Shown here: positions 43,739 through 52,718 of the stretch, piece by piece
How the letters are laid out: the number at the start of each line of letters is the position of its first letter
Position numbering within the stretch: the first letter of the stretch is position 1
Source: an uncultured Paracoccaceae bacterium
GTDB lineage: Bacteria > Pseudomonadota > Alphaproteobacteria > Rhodobacterales > Rhodobacteraceae
DNA: 64,000 bases
NCBI GenBank assembly: GCA_934500835.1
Contig: CAKSTR010000009.1
Location: 1 to 64,000 of the forward strand
Direction: 5' to 3'
Position numbers and translations under genes: made by a program
The notes under the pieces: generated by a model
Seen by the model: only the letters and a program-made list of their open reading frames with translations
Told to the model about the DNA's origin: nothing
Database searches by the model: none

Positions 43739-45424
43739 ATGATGGACAGCCTAGACACGCTGGTAAGGCAGGTTGATCGGCAGTACCGGCTGATGCAGCG
43801 CGAACTGCCCGAGCGGATCGTGATGATCTCGGTCGCCTACGGGTTTTGCATGATATGGGCCGATCCGCGAATCGTGGGCGTGATCTGGCTTGTCCATCTG
43901 CTGCTGGAATGGTGGCTGGCCCGCCCGCAGGATGCCGCCCGTCTGCTGGCAAGCCGATGGGGCTATCTTGCCACTCTGGCCGGCATCGCGCTGACGGGCC
44001 TGCTTTTCATCTGCGCTGCGGGGCTGGTCTGGCAATCCGACAGCCCCTTTGCCAAGGCCTTCACCGTCGGGCTGGTGATGGCGGGGCTGATGCATCTGAC
44101 CAGGGTGCGGTCCATCCATCTGCCTTTCGGTCTTGCCGGTCTGGCCGGGGCGGCCATCGGCGTGATGGCGTCCAACACGCTTTACTGGCTGGAGCGGGGG
44201 GACATTGGCGGGCTTGGCCTGTCGACCGCAGCCTGTTTCGCCGCAATGGCCTATACGATGACCTCCATGCTGTCGAACCACAACTTCCATCGCACGATGG
44301 CCGCCGGCGAGACCGCCGCGCGCGAGGCCGATCAGGCCAAGAGCCTGTTCCTGTCACGGATGAGCCATGAGCTGCGCACGCCGCTCAATGCCATCATCGG
44401 CATGGGTCAGGCCGAGCTGACCGCCGCAAGGGCCGAGGGGACCACCGACCGCATCCCCCGGCTGCGGACGCTGACCGATGCGGCGCGGACGCTGGCGTTG
44501 ATCCTTGACGACGTGTCGGACCTTGACGCCATCGGACGCGGGCGGATGACGCTGCGGCCACGGATCCTGAACCTCGAGCAAGAGCTTGAGGCCATTGCTG
44601 CGGTGCATGGCAGCCGCGCCGCCCGGCTGGGAACGCCGTTCTCGGCCCGGGTGGACGGCCCCCTGCCGCGCCATGTCCGGATCGACCCGGTGCGGCTGCG
44701 CCAGTGCCTTGTCAACCTTCTGGCCAATGCGCTGCGCCATGCGCCGCAGGGCGAGGTTCGGGCCGTCTACCGCTTTCACCCGGATGGCGGCGGAGCCGGC
44801 CTTCTGCAGGTCGATGTCACCGACGACGGCCCCGGCGTGCCGGCCGATCAGCGCGAGGCGATCTTCCTTGCCTTCCACAAGGGCACCGGCACCGCTGCCG
44901 GATCGGGGCTTGGGCTGGCCATCGCCCGCGAGCTGGCCCGCAGCATGGGGGGCGATCTTGTGCTGATGCCCAGTCAGGCCGGTGCGGCCTTCCGCCTGAC
45001 CCTGTGGCTTGAGGTGACGGGGCCGCCGGCCCCGGCCTCTGCCGCCCCCGACCTTTCCGGGCGCACGATTCTTGTGGTGGATGACGTGGCGACCAACCGC
45101 CTGGTCGCCGCGGCCTATCTGCAAGAGATGGGCGCGCGGGTGATCGCCGCCGGTTCGGGCGAGGAGGCGCTGGTCATTCTTACCAGCGAAGATGTCGATC
45201 TGGTGCTGCTGGACATGAACATGCCGCTGCTGGACGGCTTTGCCACTGCTGCCCGCGCGCGCGAGATCGGCGGACGCGCGGCAACCGTGCCTATCCTTGC
45301 GATGACGGCGGATGTGCTGGATGATCAGGTCTTGGCGATCCGCCAAGCCGGTCTGGACGGCCATCTGCCCAAACCCCTTCTGCCCGAGCGGCTGGCGGCC
45401 GAACTGTCGCGGTTCCTGGCCTAG
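43739..45424 (+). CDS. Hybrid sensor histidine kinase with receiver domain
   Basis: A 561-residue inner-membrane protein. About six hydrophobic segments make up the first 190 residues, with only short loops, so the sensor is within the membrane. The dimerisation domain has the phospho-acceptor His210 in SHELRTPLNAIIG. The ATPase domain has the N box (LVNLLANALRHA), DDGPGV and GSGLGLAIA motifs. The C-terminal receiver domain carries the phospho-acceptor Asp492 in LVLLDMNMPLLDG and the Lys in LPKPLLPE. The output protein is unknown, and no DNA-binding response regulator is next to it. It may be co-transcribed with the DUF6476 gene. Confidence 0.92.
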   Translation: MMDSLDTLVRQVDRQYRLMQRELPERIVMISVAYGFCMIWADPRIVGVIWLVHLLLEWWLARPQDAARLLASRWGYLATLAGIALTGLLFICAAGLVWQSDSPFAKAFTVGLVMAGLMHLTRVRSIHLPFGLAGLAGAAIGVMASNTLYWLERGDIGGLGLSTAACFAAMAYTMTSMLSNHNFHRTMAAGETAAREADQAKSLFLSRMSHELRTPLNAIIGMGQAELTAARAEGTTDRIPRLRTLTDAARTLALILDDVSDLDAIGRGRMTLRPRILNLEQELEAIAAVHGSRAARLGTPFSARVDGPLPRHVRIDPVRLRQCLVNLLANALRHAPQGEVRAVYRFHPDGGGAGLLQVDVTDDGPGVPADQREAIFLAFHKGTGTAAGSGLGLAIARELARSMGGDLVLMPSQAGAAFRLTLWLEVTGPPAPASAAPDLSGRTILVVDDVATNRLVAAAYLQEMGARVIAAGSGEEALVILTSEDVDLVLLDMNMPLLDGFATAARAREIGGRAATVPILAMTADVLDDQVLAIRQAGLDGHLPKPLLPERLAAELSRFLA

Positions 45425-45485
45425 CGGCCGGTTTCCGGCCGCCGCTTCTGCCCCGCAGGACAGGGCGCAGCGACGGCCCCTTCGC

Positions 45486-46169
45486 TCAGACCGACGGTGT
45501 GCCCTGCCCCGTTCCTGCGCGCCGCAGCCGTTCGGCGTCGCGCCATGCCACCCAGTCGGCGGCGGCGGATTCGACCGCCGTGCGGACGCAGGTGCCGACG
45601 GCCTCGCCCGCCGCCGTATGCAGCCCGGCATAGCGGCTGCGCCCCTGCGGGCAGGCCAGCGCCATGCAATCGGTGCCGGTTCCCGTGGCCTGCCCCGTTG
45701 CCAGCTGCAACCCCGCCGCCATCACCCCGGCCGTGCGGGCCTGCACGGCAATGGCCAGCGCCTCGAGTTGGGCGGTCCGGGTCAGCGCGGCATCGGTGGC
45801 CACAAGGATGTTGATCGTGCCGTAATCCGCCGGGTGCCAGGGCAGCCGCCGCCCCACCGATTCCGCATTCGACAGGCCCAGCGTCACCACGCATTCGGCC
45901 CGGACGCCTTCGACCTGCGCAACCTCGTGCCGCCAGGTCCCGACATCGCGCGAGGTCATCATCCCGACCGCCCCCGGCGCGCGCTGCATCTGGGCGGCGA
46001 ACCAGTCCTCGACCGGGAAATCCGGGGTGAGGTCGGCATTGCGCACCTCGCGCCACAGGACGGTATCGGTGGTGCGGTAGCCACCGCCAAAGGGCGCGTG
46101 CGAGAGGACGCGCATGGGCCGCGCAAGGCGGGCGACCAGCCAGGGCCGGTCAAGCGTGACGGCGATCAC
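45486..46169 (-). CDS. cbiZ: Adenosylcobinamide amidohydrolase CbiZ
   Basis: A 227-residue enzyme that removes the aminopropanol side chain from adenosylcobinamide so the corrinoid can be re-used for B12 synthesis. Family segments are APFGGGYRTTDTVLWREVRNADL near the N-terminus, GMMTSRDVG, VVTLGLSNAESVG, and GTGTDCMALACPQG near the end. The GTG start overlaps the stop of the ABC ATPase gene (GTGA). It is the last gene of the B12 transport operon, where its job would be to remodel imported cobinamides or pseudo-B12. Confidence 0.9.
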   Translation of the reverse strand: MIAVTLDRPWLVARLARPMRVLSHAPFGGGYRTTDTVLWREVRNADLTPDFPVEDWFAAQMQRAPGAVGMMTSRDVGTWRHEVAQVEGVRAECVVTLGLSNAESVGRRLPWHPADYGTINILVATDAALTRTAQLEALAIAVQARTAGVMAAGLQLATGQATGTGTDCMALACPQGRSRYAGLHTAAGEAVGTCVRTAVESAAADWVAWRDAERLRRAGTGQGTPSV

Positions 46170-46903
46170 CGGGTGACTCCGGTCGGCTGGAACACCGGAC
46201 CATCGGGGGTATCGGCATGGAAGCCCCTGATTCCGAAGACTTCTGCCAGCCGTTGATCCGTCAGCACTGCGGCCGGCGTCCCATCCGCCACCAGCCTGCC
46301 CCGGTGCAGCATCAAAAGCCGGCTGCAATGGCGCGCGGCAAGACCAAGATCGTGGATCGAGGTGACGACGCTGCGCCCCTCGGCCGCAAGATCGGCAAAG
46401 ACCTGCATGGTGCGGATCTGCGCCTCGGGGTCCAGCCCGGCTGCCGGCTCATCCGCCAGCACAAGGGGCGTGTCCTGCGCCAGCGCGCGGGCGATCAGGG
46501 CGCGGGCCTGTTCGCCGCCCGAAAGGGCGGTGGCGACGCGGTGGCGATAGGCCTGCAGGCCCATGCGGTCCAGCGCCTCCTCCAGCGCCGGCCCGCCGGC
46601 GCCATCCTGCGAAGCGTGGCCAAGCGCCACCAGGGTTTCGACCGTGACGGGCCAGGCAATCTCGCGCCCTTGCGGCAGGAAGGCCGCGGCACGGGCGCGG
46701 GCTGCGGGCGGCAGGGCCGCCAGCGAGGACCGCCCCTCATGCGGCAAAAGCCCGAGCGCGCCGCGCAGAAGGCTGGTCTTGCCCGCACCGTTGGGGCCGA
46801 TCAGACCGACGACCTCGCCCGGTCCGATGGTCAGGGTGACGTGGTCGACCACGGGGCAATCGCCACGGCGCACGGTCAGATTGTCCAGCGAAAGCAGGGT
46901 CAT
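46166..46903 (-). CDS. btuD: ABC transporter ATP-binding protein for cobalamin (BtuD-type)
   Basis: A 245-residue ATPase. Walker A is Gly36-Pro-Asn-Gly-Ala-Gly-Lys42-Thr, the signature is ALSGGEQARALIARALAQ, Walker B is PLVLADEPAAGLDPEAQ, and the switch His is in VVTSIHDLGLAARH. It belongs to the FepC/BtuD group. It lies between the permease (ATGA overlap) and cbiZ (GTGA overlap), so the four genes are tightly coupled. Assignment to B12 rests on the riboswitch and CbiZ. Confidence 0.92.
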   Translation of the reverse strand: MTLLSLDNLTVRRGDCPVVDHVTLTIGPGEVVGLIGPNGAGKTSLLRGALGLLPHEGRSSLAALPPAARARAAAFLPQGREIAWPVTVETLVALGHASQDGAGGPALEEALDRMGLQAYRHRVATALSGGEQARALIARALAQDTPLVLADEPAAGLDPEAQIRTMQVFADLAAEGRSVVTSIHDLGLAARHCSRLLMLHRGRLVADGTPAAVLTDQRLAEVFGIRGFHADTPDGPVFQPTGVTR

Positions 46904-47880
46904 GCCTCTAGCCTCCGCATCCGCCAGATCAGATGCAGGAAGAAGGGCGCGCCGACGATGGCGGTCAGGACGCCCAGCTTCAGATCCTTGTCGGGCGCGA
47001 TCAGCCGGGTGGCGATGTCCGCCGCCAGCAGCATCGCGGCCCCGCCCAGCGCGGCAGCCGGCAAAAGGCGTGACGGGCGGGCACCGACCAGCGGGCGCAG
47101 GATATGCGGCACCACAAGGCCGACAAAGCCCACCGCCCCCGCCACCGCAACCGAGGCGCCAATGGCCGCCGCGGTGCCAAGGATCAGCACCCAGCGCAGC
47201 CGCGCCATGTTGACCCCCATGGATTGCGCGGCATCCTCGCCCAGCGTCAGCGCATCAAGGCCACGGCCAAGGGCCAGAAGCCCCGCCATGCCGATCAGGA
47301 TGAAGGGCGCGGCCAGCCAGACATGGGTCATCGACCGGTCGGCCAGAGACCCCATCATCCAGTAGACGATCTCCATCGCGGCAAAGGGGTTTGGCGACAG
47401 GTTCAGCACCAGCGAGGTCATCGCGGCCGTCAGGGCCGAGATGGCGATGCCGGCAAGGATCAGCGCCAGCGCACCGCCCCGCGGACCGGCCATGAGCAGG
47501 ATCAGGAGCACGGCGGCTGCGGCCCCCGCCAGGGCCGACAGCGGCAGGGCGAGGGCGAAACTGGCGGCAAGGCCCGTCTGCAAGGCCAGCACCGCACCCA
47601 GCGCGGCCGAAGAGGAGATGCCGATAAGCCCCGGTTCGGCAAGGGGATTTCTGAGATAGCCCTGCATCGCCGCCCCGGCCAGCCCGAAAGCGGCGCCGGT
47701 CAGCAGACCAAGGATGGCGCGGGGAAGCCGGATCTCCTGCATGACCAGAACGACGGGGCCGCCCTTCCCGGTGAACAGGGCCGACAGGCTTTCCCTCAGG
47801 CCAAGCCCGGCCGGACCGATCAGCAGCGAGGCTACGAAAAGAACGGCGACCAGCAGCGTCAGGGGCAGAAAGACCTTCAC
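46900..47880 (-). CDS. btuC: FecCD/BtuC family permease
   Basis: A 326-residue inner-membrane permease of the BtuC/FecCD family with about ten helices. Typical segments are IRLPRAILGLLTGAAFGLAGAAMQGYLRNPLAEPGLIGISSSAALGAV near the N-terminus and GFVGLVVPHILRPLVGARPSRLLPAAALGGAAMLLAADIATR, which contains the coupling helix that touches the ATPase. It pairs with the neighbouring BtuD. Start ATG overlaps the stop of the BtuF gene. Confidence 0.93.
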   Translation of the reverse strand: MKVFLPLTLLVAVLFVASLLIGPAGLGLRESLSALFTGKGGPVVLVMQEIRLPRAILGLLTGAAFGLAGAAMQGYLRNPLAEPGLIGISSSAALGAVLALQTGLAASFALALPLSALAGAAAAVLLILLMAGPRGGALALILAGIAISALTAAMTSLVLNLSPNPFAAMEIVYWMMGSLADRSMTHVWLAAPFILIGMAGLLALGRGLDALTLGEDAAQSMGVNMARLRWVLILGTAAAIGASVAVAGAVGFVGLVVPHILRPLVGARPSRLLPAAALGGAAMLLAADIATRLIAPDKDLKLGVLTAIVGAPFFLHLIWRMRRLEA

Positions 47881-48776
47881 GGCAAGGCCTCGCGCGCGGC
47901 CAGCATGCCCTGCATCGCCCGCAGGATATGGGGGTTGCCGCAGATCCAGTCGGCATCTGTGGTGGTGGCCACCCCCGCATTCTGCCGCAACAGCGTCAGC
48001 GCGGGATGGGTCAGCATCTCTTCCGAGCGCGAGGCGCCGGGATAGGGGGCAGAGGTCACGACCACATCGGGTTCGGCCATCACCAGCCGCTCCAGGGGCA
48101 GCGTGCCGCCCCCGGTAAGGCCTGCGGTGGCGCCGATGTTGTGAAAGCCGGTATGGGCCAGCACATCATCCGCAAGGGTTCCGGCCCCGGTGGTATAACC
48201 GTTGGGATAGTAGAGCGCGGCGGTGGCGGTGGGGCCATGCCAGGTCAACCGATCGATCCCGGCGCGGAATTCGGCCACCAGCGCCTTGGCCTCGTCCTCG
48301 CGGCCAAGGGCTTGACCAACAATCAATATCTGATCGGCCACCTCGTCCAGCGAGTTCACCGGCGGAACTTGCAGCACCTCGATCCCGAGGCCGCGCAACA
48401 GGTTGACCGAGGCCAGCGAGGTATAGGTGCCGGCCAGCACCAGATCCGGCTGCATCAGGAAGACCTGCTCGGCCTGTCCGCGGTTTTCGGCATAGGCCGC
48501 GGCCTCGGCCACCATCGAGGAGGACAGCGGATCGCGCGCAAGATGGCTGACGGACACCAGCTGCCCGGGCGCGGCCAGCATCATCGCCAGCTGGTCGGTG
48601 CAAAGGTTGATCGAGACCACGCGGGAGGGGGCGTCGGCAAAGGCGGGCACGACGCCCGCCGCCACAAGCACGGACCCGGCGGCCAGTTTGCGCAGTATGG
48701 CAAGGGTATGCTTCAGGTATGATCCACGTAAGACAGACGTATGACCCTGCAAAGCGCCTGCCCCTCCGCCGACCAT
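47877..48776 (-). CDS. btuF: Cobalamin ABC transporter substrate-binding protein (BtuF-type)
   Basis: A periplasmic binding protein of the helical-hinge class (TroA/BtuF fold). After the signal segment (LKHTLAILRKLAAGSVLVAAGVVPAFADA) come PSRVVSINLCTDQLAMMLAAPGQLVSVSHLARDP, then VFLMQPDLVLAGTYTSLASVNLLRGLGIEVLQV. These are typical of corrinoid and siderophore binders. The start is uncertain. The ATG at 48776 has a strong purine-rich ribosome site but gives an unusually long signal of about 49 residues; a TTG at 48752 is possible. A hairpin at 48799-48826 separates it from btuB. Confidence 0.88.
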   Translation of the reverse strand: MVGGGAGALQGHTSVLRGSYLKHTLAILRKLAAGSVLVAAGVVPAFADAPSRVVSINLCTDQLAMMLAAPGQLVSVSHLARDPLSSSMVAEAAAYAENRGQAEQVFLMQPDLVLAGTYTSLASVNLLRGLGIEVLQVPPVNSLDEVADQILIVGQALGREDEAKALVAEFRAGIDRLTWHGPTATAALYYPNGYTTGAGTLADDVLAHTGFHNIGATAGLTGGGTLPLERLVMAEPDVVVTSAPYPGASRSEEMLTHPALTLLRQNAGVATTTDADWICGNPHILRAMQGMLAAREALP

Positions 48777-48798
48777 GGCTTCCCCTTCCCCGAAATCG

Positions 48799-48826
48799 CG
48801 GCGCGCAAAGTCCCCTTCGCGCGCCG
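48799..48826 (-). terminator. Hairpin between btuB and btuF
   Basis: CGGCGCGC and GCGCGCCG form an 8-bp stem around a 12-base loop, just after the btuB stop. There is no T-run, so it may be a partial terminator or an RNA-stability element that lowers transporter gene expression relative to the receptor. Confidence 0.45.
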
Positions 48827-48833
48827 GCTTTGA

Positions 48834-50693
48834 TCAGAACTTGGCCTGCAGGCCAAGATAGACCGAGCGCCCGGCCGCATTGTAGCCAAGCGAGGTGCTG
48901 TAGTCCTCATCCGTCAGGTTCTCGACCCGCAGATAGGCCTCCATGCTGTCGCTGAGGCTGTAATTGGCCTGTGCGTTCAACACGGTGTAGTCGGGCGCAT
49001 CGACCAGCGCGAAGGTTGCAGGATCATTGTCCTTCATTCCCGCCGAATGCACGGCCGTCAGCCCCAGCGACAGCCGGTCGGAGACCTGGGCCTCCAGCGA
49101 CAATGCCAGCAGGTTCAGCGGCACCCGCGCCAGACGCACGCCGGTCGGACGGCGGGCATCGGTATAGGTATAGGAAAGGCCCAGTGTCATGCGATCCGAC
49201 AGCGGCAGGTCTGCCGCCAGTTCCAGCCCCTGCGAGACGGATTCGCCGGGGACGTTTTCCAGCGTCGACAGGACCGGATCCCATTTGTAGGTCACCAGAT
49301 TGTCGATCTCGATGCGGAAGGCGGTGGCCGAAAGGCTGCCGCCATTGGCCAGTTGCTGTTCGACCCCGATCTCATAGGACCAGCTCTTTTCGGGCTCCAG
49401 ATTCGGGTTGCCGATGAAATTGCCCCAGGCGGAAGGGTAGAAGCCGAAACGCTCGTCAATCGAGGGCGCGCGGAAGCCGCGGCCGGCCGAGGCGTGGAGC
49501 GTGGTGTTTTCCGCCGGGTGCCAGGCCAGCGCGATCCGGCCGGTCGGGAAGCTGCCGAAGCTGGAATCGTGATCCGTGCGCAGGGTGGCGGACAGATCGA
49601 AGCTGTCGGTCGGCGACCATATCACCTGACCGAAGGCGCCGTAGATCGTGGTATCGGCATCGCCTGCCGGCAGATTGGTGTATTCGGCCGTCTCGCGCGA
49701 CCAGTCCAGCCCGTAGACGAGCGAGAGCTTGTCAGAGACGGTGGTGACACCCTGCCAGCCAAGGGTCAGGCGCTTGCCCTTGTAGCTGTTCACGTCGGTC
49801 GGCTCGGTGTAGGTGCGCTTGATGTCATAGGCGGTGACGTCGAAGCTGTGGACGGTATTGCCCGCCTCCAGTTCCGCAAAGAACCGCGCGCCGATGTCGC
49901 GGCTGTCGAGGTCATAGCCCGCAGCGTCCGCGGTCGAGGACGGATCGTATTCGCTTTGGTTGTCCTGCACGAAGAAGGCGCCGCCGACGGACAGCACATC
50001 GCTGACCTTGTAACGGGTCGAGAACGACAGCCGCGCGATGTCCGCGCCGTCGGCCTCGTTCCCCGAGGTCGAGGCAGAGAAGCCATCGGTGTGGAACCGG
50101 GTGACAGTCAGCGCGGTTTCGATCCGGTCGTCCTTGTGGGTCAGGCCCCAGGTCAGGCGGCCGGTGCCGTAGCTGCCGCCTTCGACGGCGGCGGTCTGGT
50201 GGGTGCCCTCTTCCAGCGCGGCGCGGGTCGAGATGTTGATGACCCCGCCCACGGCCGACCCGCCCCAAAGGGCCGATTGCGAGCCGCGCAGCACTTCGAC
50301 CCGGCCGACATCGGCCGAAAGGAAGCTGCCGAAGTCGAAGGAGACCGTGGTGCCCGAGGCGTCGCTGACGCGGATGCCGTCGACGTAGACCGCCAGATAG
50401 CGGCCGTCGAGACCGCGGATGCGCAGCGCCGAGGAACTGCCCGCAGGTCCGGTCTGCGAGAAGGACAGGCCGGGCAGGCGCGCCAGCGTATCGGCAAGCG
50501 TCACGCTCCGGTCCTGCGCCAGATCCTCTTCGGTCAGCACCGAGATCGAGGCCCCGGTCGAAAGCCGGTCGGCCGCAGTTCGCAGCGCCGAGATAACGAT
50601 CTCGCCCAGATAGGTGCTGTCCTGCGCGACTGCCGGAGCGGCCAGAAGTGCCGTGCTGGTGGCCATGACGGCCAGTCTGGAAATGCCTTTCAT
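48834..50693 (-). CDS. btuB: TonB-dependent vitamin B12 receptor
   Basis: A 619-residue outer-membrane receptor. A signal peptide (MKGISRLAVMATSTALLAAPAVAQ) is followed by a TonB-box-like STYLGEIVISA, a plug domain (about 45-150, ending RGSQSALWGGSAVGGVINISTRA) and a 22-strand barrel with the terminal Phe (GLQAKF). Outer-membrane transport of corrinoids needs TonB energy. AAGGAACG precedes the ATG. The cobalamin riboswitch about 150 bases upstream identifies the substrate as a corrinoid. It is first in the operon with btuF, btuC, btuD and cbiZ. Confidence 0.94.
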   Translation of the reverse strand: MKGISRLAVMATSTALLAAPAVAQDSTYLGEIVISALRTAADRLSTGASISVLTEEDLAQDRSVTLADTLARLPGLSFSQTGPAGSSSALRIRGLDGRYLAVYVDGIRVSDASGTTVSFDFGSFLSADVGRVEVLRGSQSALWGGSAVGGVINISTRAALEEGTHQTAAVEGGSYGTGRLTWGLTHKDDRIETALTVTRFHTDGFSASTSGNEADGADIARLSFSTRYKVSDVLSVGGAFFVQDNQSEYDPSSTADAAGYDLDSRDIGARFFAELEAGNTVHSFDVTAYDIKRTYTEPTDVNSYKGKRLTLGWQGVTTVSDKLSLVYGLDWSRETAEYTNLPAGDADTTIYGAFGQVIWSPTDSFDLSATLRTDHDSSFGSFPTGRIALAWHPAENTTLHASAGRGFRAPSIDERFGFYPSAWGNFIGNPNLEPEKSWSYEIGVEQQLANGGSLSATAFRIEIDNLVTYKWDPVLSTLENVPGESVSQGLELAADLPLSDRMTLGLSYTYTDARRPTGVRLARVPLNLLALSLEAQVSDRLSLGLTAVHSAGMKDNDPATFALVDAPDYTVLNAQANYSLSDSMEAYLRVENLTDEDYSTSLGYNAAGRSVYLGLQAKF

Positions 50694-50823
50694 GGGACGT
50701 TCCTTTTCCCTTGGGGCGCGCGTCGCCCCGTCGTCCTGGTTTGCCATGGGAAAGGTCGCCCCTTTCCGCCGGTGGTGAACGTCACCTCTGGCGAAAAGTC
50801 GCCTGCCCCCGCGCCCCTCGCGC
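50694..50823. other. btuB leader between riboswitch and start codon
   Basis: About 130 bases with no gene. It carries the btuB ribosome site next to the ATG. G/C-rich short repeats such as GGGGCG recur, but I could not resolve an alternative pairing for the riboswitch. Confidence 0.35.
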
Positions 50824-50844
50824 GGAAGAAAGGGTGATCACCCT
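50824..50844 (-). promoter_or_regulatory. Small hairpin next to the riboswitch, possible expression platform
   Basis: On the minus strand AGGGT-GATC-ACCCT folds with a four-base loop and is followed by TTCTTCC. On the DNA it is the perfect palindrome GGGTGATCACCC. It lies directly after the B12 box and could act as a short terminator for the riboswitch. Confidence 0.4.
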
Positions 50845-51000
50845 GGCAGGTCTCCTGGCTCGCGGGTCGGGGCGCGGATGGGCCTTCCCGGTTTCCCAGT
50901 GGCCTTTGTCCATCCTTGCTCGCCGCTTACAGTTGCGGGGGCAGCTGCGGAATTGCACCGCATTCCCTTTTCATCCGGGGTGTGACGCCCGGAACCTAAG
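50845..51000 (-). ncRNA. Cobalamin riboswitch
   Basis: On the minus strand the RNA contains the B12 box AGCCAGGAGACCTGCC (50845-50860), the conserved GCCACTGGGAAACCGGGAAGG segment (from 50903 down), CCCGCAACTGTAAGCGGCGAG, GGTGCAATTCCGC and an initial GGTTCC (50998-50990). Together these are the core of the AdoCbl-binding class. It leads the btuB operon and would shut it off when B12 is plentiful. Confidence 0.95.
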
Positions 51001-51196
51001 GCACTCCCTCAATATCGGGGGGACGGGGCCTGTCAAGCCCGACATGGGGCCGATGGGGCAGCGGCGTCGGGGACGGGACGGCTTCTGTCGCAAACCGCCG
51101 CGGCGGGGGATTTTTCCGCGCCCCGGTGTCGCGCGCGGGGTGGACCGGCGCGGCCCGGCCCGCCAGCATGGGGCCGTCACGCAAGGGAGAGTCGGG
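51001..51196. other. Divergent promoter region between riboswitch and amidase
   Basis: About 195 bases with no gene. It must hold the btuB operon promoter (reading left) and the promoter of the first amidase (reading right). No regulator site recognised. Confidence 0.35.
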
Positions 51197-52645
51197 ATGA
51201 TCGGGGATCTGGGCGCAAGGGATGCAACCGCGCTGGCCGAGATGGTCGCGGCGGGCGAGGTCTCGGCCAGCGAACTGCTGGATGCGGCACTGGCGGCGGT
51301 CGAGGCGCGCAACCCCGCGATCAATGCCGTGGTGCAGATGCAGGAGGGTGCGGCGCGCCGGGCCATTGCGGCAGGGCTGCCGAAAGGGCCGTTCCGGGGG
51401 GTGCCGTTCTTGCTGAAGGATCTGGGGGCCGAGGCGGTGGACTACCCCGGGCACAACGGCTCGCGCCTGTTGCGGGACACGGTCTGGACCCGCGATTCCG
51501 CGATATGGGAGCGGATCCGGGCCACCGGCGTCGTCTGTTTCGGGCGCACGACGGCGCCCGAAGGCGGCATCGGCGCGGCGACCGAGGCGGCGGTCTATGG
51601 CGGGCCGACGCGCAATCCCTGGAATCCTGACCATACCTCGGGCGGGTCTTCCGGCGGGGCGGGCGCTGCGGTGGCGGCGGGAATCGTCGCCATGGCGCAT
51701 GGTTCGGACGGCGGGGGATCGGTGCGGATTCCGGCCGCAAGCTGCGGGCTTTTCGGCTTCAAGCCGACGCGGGCGCGGCTGCCGGACGGGCCTTTCGTCG
51801 GCGAAGGCTGGGCGGGGATGGCGATCGACGGCTTTCTGACGCGCAGCGTGCGCGACACCGCCGCCATGCTGGACGCCTGCGAGGGCGCGGACCCCGGCGC
51901 GCCCTACTGGGCGCCGCCCTTGGGCCGGGGCCATATGGCCGCGATCTCGCGCCCGCCGCAGGGGCTGCGGGTGGGGATCGTGGACACCACTTTCACCGGA
52001 GAGCCGATCCACCCCGAGGTGGCCGAGGCGGTACGGGCGGCGGGGCGCCTGCTGGAAAGCCTTGGCCACAGGGTCGAGCCGGTGCGGATCAGGGCCGATG
52101 TGGCGGGGATGATGCAGGCCTGGACCGACATCGTGGCCGTCGGCACCGCCCTTGGCATCCGCCGCGCGCTGAAGGGTCGCACCCTGACCGATGATCTGGT
52201 CGAGGGCGTCGGTCGCGGCGCCGTCGCCCATGCCGAAACCCTGCACCCGACCCGCTACCTTGAAGCGGTGGGCGCCATCCATGCCTTTGGCCGCGAAATG
52301 GCGGCAGTCTTTGCCCCCGAGGCGGGCGGCGGGCCCGACATCCTTTTGTCGGCCACGCTGGCCGAACCCCCGGCCAGGGTCGGCCGTTTTGCCCATGCCA
52401 CAGAGGATTACGTTGGCTATCGCATGGGTCCGCAAGGGATTTTCGCCTATTCGCCCTTCTGCGCGATCTTCAATGCCTCCGGTCAGCCGGCGGCCAGCCT
52501 GCCGCTGGGATGGTCCAGCGACGGCCTGCCCATCGGCGTCCATCTGGCCGCCGCTTTCGGCCAGGACGAGGCGCTGATCGCGCTTTGCGCGGAAGTGGAA
52601 CGCGCCTCGCCCTGGGCGGGCAAACGCGCACCCATGGCCGGGTGA
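51197..52645 (+). CDS. Amidase signature family protein 1
   Basis: A 482-residue amide hydrolase of the amidase-signature family. The Ser-cisSer-Lys triad is complete: Lys74 in FLLKDLG, Ser151 in SGGSSGGAG and Ser175 in DGGGSVRIPA, spaced by 24 residues as in the fatty-acid amide hydrolase type. The substrate is unknown. It is followed after 73 bases by a polyamine-type ABC transporter, and a second amidase follows that transporter, so it may release a product that is imported or process an imported amide. ATG at 51197 after GGGAGAGTCGGG. Confidence 0.93.
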   Translation: MIGDLGARDATALAEMVAAGEVSASELLDAALAAVEARNPAINAVVQMQEGAARRAIAAGLPKGPFRGVPFLLKDLGAEAVDYPGHNGSRLLRDTVWTRDSAIWERIRATGVVCFGRTTAPEGGIGAATEAAVYGGPTRNPWNPDHTSGGSSGGAGAAVAAGIVAMAHGSDGGGSVRIPAASCGLFGFKPTRARLPDGPFVGEGWAGMAIDGFLTRSVRDTAAMLDACEGADPGAPYWAPPLGRGHMAAISRPPQGLRVGIVDTTFTGEPIHPEVAEAVRAAGRLLESLGHRVEPVRIRADVAGMMQAWTDIVAVGTALGIRRALKGRTLTDDLVEGVGRGAVAHAETLHPTRYLEAVGAIHAFGREMAAVFAPEAGGGPDILLSATLAEPPARVGRFAHATEDYVGYRMGPQGIFAYSPFCAIFNASGQPAASLPLGWSSDGLPIGVHLAAAFGQDEALIALCAEVERASPWAGKRAPMAG

Positions 52646-52718
52646 CGGGCAAGAATCGCTTGTCAGCGGGTGATCCCCCCGCCCAATATGATCAAAACGA
52701 CAGCCGGGGGATCAGCGG

